The translations under genes were made by a program, and so were the position numbers. Below are positions 59,881 through 64,000 of a stretch of 64,000 nucleotides of DNA, in pieces. The notes under the pieces were generated by a model. It had not been told where the DNA came from. It worked only from the letters and a program-made list of their open reading frames with translations, and searched no databases. How positions within the stretch are numbered: position 1 is the first letter of the stretch; each line of letters opens with the position of its first letter. Origin of the DNA: Acidocella sp. KAb 2-4 (lineage in GTDB: Bacteria > Pseudomonadota > Alphaproteobacteria > Acetobacterales > Acetobacteraceae); contig NZ_JAJDJU010000010.1 in NCBI RefSeq assembly GCF_020567705.1, forward strand, positions 1 through 64,000. The letters are read 5' to 3'.

Positions 59881-60321
59881 ATGCATCTGACACGATTTAC
59901 CGATTTCGGTCTGAGAACCCTGATCTATCTGGCCTTGCAGCCGGAGAAGCTGGGGCAGATCGCCGAAATCGCCGGGGCCTATGAGATTTCCGAGAGCCAC
60001 ATGACCAAGGTCGTGCACCGCCTGGGGCAGGCGGGGCTGATCGAGACGCTGCGCGGGCGCAATGGCGGCATCCGCCTCGCCCGCCCGGCAACCGAGATCG
60101 GGCTGGGCGACGTGGTGCGGGCGCTGGAGCCGGAGCTGGCTCTGGTGGAATGCCAAGCTGGGAATTTTTGCGTGATCGGCGGGCTGTGCCGCCTGCAATC
60201 CATCGTGAATGAGGCGCAGGACGCGATGCTGGCGGTGATGGACCGCTACAAGCTCTCCGATATCGCCGGGCCGGATAGCCGCGCGCTCAAGCGCCGCCTC
60301 AAGGTCGGGACCGAGGCTTAG
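59881..60321 (+). CDS. nsrR: Rrf2-family nitric oxide-sensing repressor
   Basis: A 146-residue winged-helix repressor. The start [20 protein letters not shown] and the helix-turn-helix [28 protein letters not shown] are typical of NsrR. Cys91, Cys97 and Cys103 (C-x5-C-x5-C) would bind the Fe-S cluster that reacts with nitric oxide. Its position beside hcp-hcr makes them likely targets. I did not find a confident NsrR box in the hcp promoter. It converges with ccrM with a 4-nt overlap. Confidence 0.93.
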   Translation: MHLTRFTDFGLRTLIYLALQPEKLGQIAEIAGAYEISESHMTKVVHRLGQAGLIETLRGRNGGIRLARPATEIGLGDVVRALEPELALVECQAGNFCVIGGLCRLQSIVNEAQDAMLAVMDRYKLSDIAGPDSRALKRRLKVGTEA

Positions 60322-61403
60322 CCCTCGGCGTTTTCCCTGCGTAGCACGTCGAGCGGCAGGAGTGCGCCGTCGCGCTCGAAATGCCAGAAGGTCCAGCCAT
60401 TGCAGGATGGCGCATTCTGTACCGCCGCCCCCACTTGATGGATGGAGCCCCGATGCGCGCCGGAGACGAGCTGCCCCTCGGCCGTGACCTCGGCGCCGAA
60501 GCGGCGCTGCTTGTCCATCACCGGCGTGCCGGGGCGGATGATGCCGCGCTCGACGAAGCTGCCAAAGGCGATGCGCGGGGCCTCGCGCCCGGTGGGTGGG
60601 GCGAGCACGGCGGTCTTGGGCGCCTGCCGCTCGGCCTTCAGCCGGCCCCAGGCGGCCTCGACATAGGCGGGGTGGCGCTCGATGCCGATGAAATGCCGGT
60701 GCAGCCGCTTGGCCACGGCGGCGGTGGTGCCGGTGCCCAGGAAGGGGTCGACGATAATATCCCCCGGGCTGGTCGAGGCCATGATGACGCGGTGCAGCAG
60801 GGCCTCGGGCTTCTGGGTGGGGTGCAGCTTCAGCCCGTGCTGGTTCTTCAGCCGCTCCCCGCCGGTGCAGAGCGGCAGCGTCCAGTCCGAGCGCATCTGC
60901 AGATCGTCGTTCAGCGCCTTCATCGCTTGGTAGTTGAATTTATAGCGGCTCTGCGGGCTCTTGGCTGCCCAGATCATGGTCTCATGCGCGTTGGTGAAGC
61001 GCCGGCCGCGGAAATTCGGCATCGGGTTGGTCTTGCGCCAGATCACGTCGTTGAGGATCCAGAACCCCATATCCTGCATCATCGCGCCGATGCGGAAGAT
61101 GTTGTGATAGGAGCCGATGACCCAGATTGTCCCATCTTTGAGCAATATGCGGTGGCATTCGGCCAGCCAGTCGCGGGTGAAAGCGTCATAGGCCGCGAAA
61201 TCCGAAAACCGGTCCCACTCCTCGTCCACCCCGTCCACCAAGCTGTCATCCGGGCGGCGCAACTCGCCGCGCAGCTGCAGATTATAAGGCGGATCCGCGA
61301 AAATGCAGTTTACCGACGCGTCGGGCAGCATGCGCAGCATCGTCCCGGCATCGCCGAGCAATATCTGGTCCAGCGGCAGTTCGCGCAGCACTTCCACAGG
61401 CAA
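60318..61403 (-). CDS. ccrM: Cell-cycle regulated adenine methyltransferase, GANTC specific
   Basis: A 361-residue DNA N6-adenine methyltransferase of the beta class. The catalytic motif [12 protein letters not shown] (near residues 38-49) comes before the SAM-binding [22 protein letters not shown], the order of CcrM. The C-terminal RAMA-type domain ends near [16 protein letters not shown]. CcrM methylates GANTC in alphaproteobacteria. The start codon appears to be TTG at 61403, with AGGA in front; a GTG at 61397 is the other option, since a stop lies just upstream. A CtrA-like site is found upstream. Confidence 0.95.
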   Translation of the reverse strand: MPVEVLRELPLDQILLGDAGTMLRMLPDASVNCIFADPPYNLQLRGELRRPDDSLVDGVDEEWDRFSDFAAYDAFTRDWLAECHRILLKDGTIWVIGSYHNIFRIGAMMQDMGFWILNDVIWRKTNPMPNFRGRRFTNAHETMIWAAKSPQSRYKFNYQAMKALNDDLQMRSDWTLPLCTGGERLKNQHGLKLHPTQKPEALLHRVIMASTSPGDIIVDPFLGTGTTAAVAKRLHRHFIGIERHPAYVEAAWGRLKAERQAPKTAVLAPPTGREAPRIAFGSFVERGIIRPGTPVMDKQRRFGAEVTAEGQLVSGAHRGSIHQVGAAVQNAPSCNGWTFWHFERDGALLPLDVLRRENAEG

Positions 61404-61494
61404 GGCGGATCCTCGAAATCACGGGTTTCAGCAGATTTGGCGTCTGCCCCGTAACCGCGTCAACACTGGGCAACTATATTTTGTCTTCGCGCCG

Positions 61495-61509
61495 TTAATA
61501 GCAAGATAA
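61495..61509. promoter_or_regulatory. CtrA-like half-conserved site between ccrM and atpI
   Basis: TTAA-N7-ATAA (61495-61498, 61506-61509) matches the CtrA box TTAA-N7-TTAA with one mismatch, about 92 bp before the ccrM start. In Caulobacter CtrA controls ccrM; here the link is only suggestive. Confidence 0.35.
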
Positions 61510-61523
61510 CCGTTGCGCTATTC

Positions 61524-61574
61524 TTGACATGCCGGGGGGGGATGGGTAGCAACCCGCCAACGTCTAGGCGGGTT
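61524..61574 (+). promoter_or_regulatory. Candidate promoter and leader hairpin of F0 ATP synthase operon
   Basis: A consensus -35 TTGACA (61524-61529) is followed after 17 nt by a poor -10 TAGCAA (61547-61552). The overlapping stem AACCCGCC (61551-61558) and GGCGGGTT (61567-61574) with an 8-nt loop would be in the transcript leader, 19 bp before the atpI ATG. It may be a terminator-like or translational element. Confidence 0.4.
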
Positions 61575-61593
61575 CTCCGCTGAAAACAGGTGC

Positions 61594-61896
61594 ATGAGCG
61601 AAGGTCGGGACAAAGCGGCGTTTGAACAGCGGCTCAAGGCTGCCGAACAGGCTGCCGAGGGGCCGAAGCGGGACGCGGCTGAAAGCGATGCCGGGTCGGC
61701 CCGGCGCGCGATCGAGCTGGCGATGCGTCTGGGCGTGGAAATGGTGGCCGCGATGGTCATTGCCGTGGTGATTGGCTGGGGGCTGGATAAGCTCTTCCAT
61801 ACGACACCCTGGCTGATGATCCTCATGGTCCCGGTGGGTATGGTGGCCGGGCTGCGTAATCTGCTTCGCGCATCCGGTGACAAAACAGGCGGCTGA
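61594..61896 (+). CDS. atpI: ATP synthase protein I
   Basis: A 100-residue AtpI/AtpZ-type membrane protein. The N-terminal 40 residues are charged and helical, followed by two transmembrane helices (about residues 48-66 and 72-90: VEMVAAMVIAVVIGWGLDKLF and WLMILMVPVGMVAGLRNLL). It helps assemble the c-ring or supplies magnesium. First gene of the F0 operon and directly before atpB. Confidence 0.88.
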   Translation: MSEGRDKAAFEQRLKAAEQAAEGPKRDAAESDAGSARRAIELAMRLGVEMVAAMVIAVVIGWGLDKLFHTTPWLMILMVPVGMVAGLRNLLRASGDKTGG

Positions 61897-61907
61897 ACGG
61901 GATAGAC

Positions 61908-62660
61908 ATGGCAGGACCAACGATCGACGCGCTGGGACAATTCACCCTGACCACGGGGCTTGGCGGCCTCGGCCGCGCCGTGAACTTCACCAATTCCAAC
62001 GAGGCGATGCTTGGCGCCGCCGTGGTTGTGGTGCTGGTGTTCGCGCTTGGGCTGCGCAGCCGGGCGTTGGTGCCGGGCCGCACGCAGTCGCTGGTCGAGC
62101 TGCTTTATGAATTCGTGCGCAACATGTGCGTGGACACGATCGGCGAGGAGGGGCTGCGCTTCTTCCCCCTGGTGTTCACCATCTTCAGCTTCATCCTGCT
62201 CGGCAACCTGATCGGGCTGTTCCCCTATTTCTTTGCCTTCACCAGCCATATCGCGGTCACACTCACACTGGCGCTGTTCGTGTTCGTGTTCTCCACCGGG
62301 GTGGGGTTCTACACGCATGGCTTCAAATTCCTGAAATTCTTCGTGCCCTCCGGCGTGCCGAGCTGGCTGCTGCCGCTGCTGGTGCCCATCGAGATCATCT
62401 CCTACCTGTCCCGTCCCGTCTCCCTCTCGGTCCGTTTGTTCGCCAACATGACCGCCGGGCACGTAATGTGGGAGGTATTCGCCGGCTTCATGCTGCTGCT
62501 CACCGCGAGCTTCGGCGTGCTGGGCGCCTTCGCCTCGGTGGTGCCGCTCGGGCTGAACGTGGCGCTGGCGGCTCTGGAGCTGCTGGTGGCCGGGCTGCAG
62601 GCCTACGTGTTCGCCATTCTCACCTGTCTGTATCTGCACGACGCCGTGCATATGCACTAA
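61908..62660 (+). CDS. atpB: ATP synthase F0 subunit a
   Basis: A 250-residue membrane subunit forming the proton half-channels next to the c-ring. The essential Arg lies in LSRPVSLSVRLFANMTAGHVMWEVF, and LVELLYEFVRNMCVDTIGEEG is the first conserved block, followed by FPYFFAFTSHIAVTLTLALFVFV. It starts 11 nt after atpI and precedes atpE by 37 bp. Confidence 0.97.
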   Translation: MAGPTIDALGQFTLTTGLGGLGRAVNFTNSNEAMLGAAVVVVLVFALGLRSRALVPGRTQSLVELLYEFVRNMCVDTIGEEGLRFFPLVFTIFSFILLGNLIGLFPYFFAFTSHIAVTLTLALFVFVFSTGVGFYTHGFKFLKFFVPSGVPSWLLPLLVPIEIISYLSRPVSLSVRLFANMTAGHVMWEVFAGFMLLLTASFGVLGAFASVVPLGLNVALAALELLVAGLQAYVFAILTCLYLHDAVHMH

Positions 62661-62697
62661 CGACTTCGCCAAAACGTTTCTCGGAAAGGAAAGTTAC

Positions 62698-62934
62698 ATG
62701 GATCCTCAGTCTGCCGCTCTGCTCGCCAAGGACGTTGGCGCGGGTCTCGCCACCATCGGTGTCGCTGGCGCCGGTGTTGGTATCGGTAACCTGTTCGGCT
62801 CGTTCGTGTCCGCCGTTGGCCGCAACCCGGCCGCGCGCGACAACATGTTCAAGGACGTGCTGCTGGGCTTCGCGCTGACGGAAGCCGTCGCGCTGTACGC
62901 CCTGGTTATCGCGCTGGTCATCCTGTTCACCTGA
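62698..62934 (+). CDS. atpE: ATP synthase F0 subunit c
   Basis: A 78-residue hairpin of two membrane helices. The first is Gly/Ala-rich (GAGLATIGVAGAGVGIGNLFG) and the second carries the proton-binding Glu in ALTEAVALYALVIAL. The conserved polar loop is RNPAARDNM. No extra Na+ ligand pattern is obvious, so proton coupling is likely. Its stop shares 1 nt with the atpF' start (TGATG). Confidence 0.97.
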   Translation: MDPQSAALLAKDVGAGLATIGVAGAGVGIGNLFGSFVSAVGRNPAARDNMFKDVLLGFALTEAVALYALVIALVILFT

Positions 62935-63503
62935 TGCGCCGCGTAAGCACCGCTCTGCTGCTGGCTTTGGCACCTTCGGCCGCACTGGCCGAGGGCACCA
63001 TGCCGCAGATGGATTTCGCCAACCCGCTGACCCTGGATCAGGTAGGCTGGATGGCGGTCATCCTCGTGGTGCTGTATCTGCTGCTTTCGCGCTGGGGCCT
63101 GCCGGAAATCGGCAAGGTGCTGGAACATCGCGCCGGGGTGATCGCCAAGGATCTCGCCGCCGCGCGCGCGGCCAAGGTGGAAGCCGATCAGGCGGTGGCG
63201 CAGCTCAACGCGACCATCGCCCAGGCCCGCGCCGCCGCGCAGGCCGAGGTGGCGAAGGCCGTGGCCGACGCCAAGGCCGACGCCGCGGCGAAAGCCGCCG
63301 CCCTGGCCAGCCAGCTGGAGGCCAAGCTCGCCGAGTCCGAGGCGCGGATCGACGCCGCCCGGGCCGCCGCGCTGGCCGCCATCAAGCCCGTGGCCGCGGA
63401 GGCAGCCAGCTCCATCCTGTTGAAACTCACGGGCAGCCAGCCCGCTGAAGACAAGCTCGCCCAGCGTCTCGACGACGCGCTGGCGGCGCGCAAGGCGGCA
63501 TAA
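62934..63503 (+). CDS. atpF': ATP synthase F0 subunit b'
   Basis: A 189-residue peripheral-stalk subunit. An initial hydrophobic stretch (MRRVSTALLLALAPSAALAEG) resembles a signal peptide and comes before the expected transmembrane helix (about residues 38-55, GWMAVILVVLYLLLSRWG). The rest is a long Ala/Lys/Glu coiled-coil. It is the b' type because a second b gene follows 3 nt later. The N-terminal signal-like segment is longer than in many b subunits. Confidence 0.93.
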   Translation: MRRVSTALLLALAPSAALAEGTMPQMDFANPLTLDQVGWMAVILVVLYLLLSRWGLPEIGKVLEHRAGVIAKDLAAARAAKVEADQAVAQLNATIAQARAAAQAEVAKAVADAKADAAAKAAALASQLEAKLAESEARIDAARAAALAAIKPVAAEAASSILLKLTGSQPAEDKLAQRLDDALAARKAA

Positions 63504-63506
63504 GCC

Positions 63507-64000
63507 ATGGAATACCAAGCTCTCTCCGGTAGCGCTTTCTATCTGCATGGCGCGTTCTGGGTCTTTGTGGCCGTGGCCATCTTCGCCCTGATCGCGGGGC
63601 GCAAGGTCATGGCCGCGATCGGCACGATGCTCGACACCCGCGCCAAGAGCGTGAGCGACGCGCTGGCCGAGGCCGCGCAGCTGAAGGCCGAGGCCGAGGT
63701 GATCCTCGCCGACGCCAAGGCCCGCCAGGCCCAGGCCATGGAAGACGCCAAGCAGATCCTGGAAACCGCGCACCAGGAAGCGGCCAGTCTGGCCGCCGCC
63801 CTGGCCGCCGAGGCTGAGGCCACGGCGAAGCGCCGGGAACGCATGGCGATGGAGCGGATTGCCGCGGCGGAAGCCTCAGCCGTGAGCGAGGTGCGCGCCG
63901 CCGCGATCGACATCGCCACCGCCGCCTCCGCCGCGCTGCTGCGCGACGAGCTGGGCGCGCAGGGCGATGCCGCTCTCATCGACCGCGCGATCTCCGGCGT
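63507..64000 (+). CDS. atpF: ATP synthase F0 subunit b, cut by window end
   Basis: The first 164 residues of subunit b are visible, with one transmembrane helix (AFWVFVAVAIFALIAGRKVMAAI, about residues 16-38) followed by an Ala-rich helical stalk (AEAAQLKAEAEVILADAKARQ). The gene runs past base 64000 and is probably nearly complete. It is the last visible F0 gene and starts 3 nt after atpF'. Confidence 0.94.
   Translation, partial: MEYQALSGSAFYLHGAFWVFVAVAIFALIAGRKVMAAIGTMLDTRAKSVSDALAEAAQLKAEAEVILADAKARQAQAMEDAKQILETAHQEAASLAAALAAEAEATAKRRERMAMERIAAAEASAVSEVRAAAIDIATAASAALLRDELGAQGDAALIDRAISG

Noticed and set aside
1-64000. CRISPR arrays, toxin-antitoxin pairs, defence islands or prophage
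   Set aside because: No regularly spaced direct repeats, nuclease or phage structural genes were seen; gene content is ordinary chromosomal.

Overview
The window is GC-rich, densely packed chromosomal DNA from an alphaproteobacterium. The lineage signals are a SAM-II type riboswitch before metZ, a CcrM-type GANTC methyltransferase, a regulatory PTS with a short HprK, an F0 operon with separate b' and b subunits, a PmtA-type phospholipid methyltransferase and an aa3 oxidase operon. The gene mix (minCDE, regulatory PTS, glutarate genes, NsrR/Hcp) would fit Rhodospirillales/Acetobacteraceae, but that rank is inference. No rRNA, phage, insertion sequence, transposase, integrase or CRISPR array is visible. 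Nearly all sequence is coding, with many 1-14 nt overlaps between consecutive genes.

Layout. 0-5 kb: a partial dinB, an SDR dehydrogenase, an acyltransferase, and metZ behind a SAM-II riboswitch; then tRNA-Gly(CCC) and a 535-nt non-coding stretch with DnaA-box-like sites leading to a small lipoprotein gene. 5-17 kb: hrpB divergent from a DsbD-family gene, pmtA, a MoxR/VWA pair, an Hsp20 gene with an FNR-like box, a nitroreductase, a histidine-rich CHAP protein, ridA, a lipoprotein, a quinone oxidoreductase and a periplasmic binding protein. 17.9-24.7 kb: aa3-type cytochrome c oxidase operon (ctaC-ctaD-ctaB-small ORF-ctaE-SURF1) running into an M32 carboxypeptidase. 24.6-35.7 kb: flavoprotein, LysR regulator divergent from glutaryl-CoA dehydrogenase plus a CoA-transferase, AraC regulator, then a polyamine-type ABC transporter (A-D-B-C) divergent from an aldehyde dehydrogenase across a 42-bp interrupted palindrome. 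35.7-41.2 kb: a translationally coupled glycerol-type module (GlpA-like flavoprotein with an iron-sulfur tail, second flavoprotein, FGGY kinase), divergent from an Lrp regulator and a Caa3-type CtaG.

41-50 kb: ndk, ABC-F protein, a P-loop kinase, an OmpR-type two-component system, ornithine decarboxylase behind a structured leader, a dienelactone hydrolase and a probably exported protein. 50-57 kb (minus strand): mnmE, then the regulatory PTS phosphorelay (ptsI, ptsH, EIIA, rapZ, hprK) next to minCDE. 57-60.3 kb: an FNR-box-controlled hcp-hcr-nsrR nitrosative-stress cluster with an intrinsic terminator between hcp and hcr. 60.3-64 kb: ccrM convergent with nsrR, then the F0 ATP synthase operon (atpI, atpB, atpE, atpF', atpF cut by the window edge).

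The window is mostly housekeeping, and I do not see a wholly new multi-gene system. The most interesting signals are regulatory: the metZ leader, where the SAM-II core is complementary to a segment next to a T7 tract; the structured leader before ornithine decarboxylase; the 42-bp dyad between polyamine transporter and aldehyde dehydrogenase; two FNR-type boxes; the terminator inside hcp-hcr; and a RapZ with an altered P-loop. All calls come from reading the sequence; no database or folding program was run.
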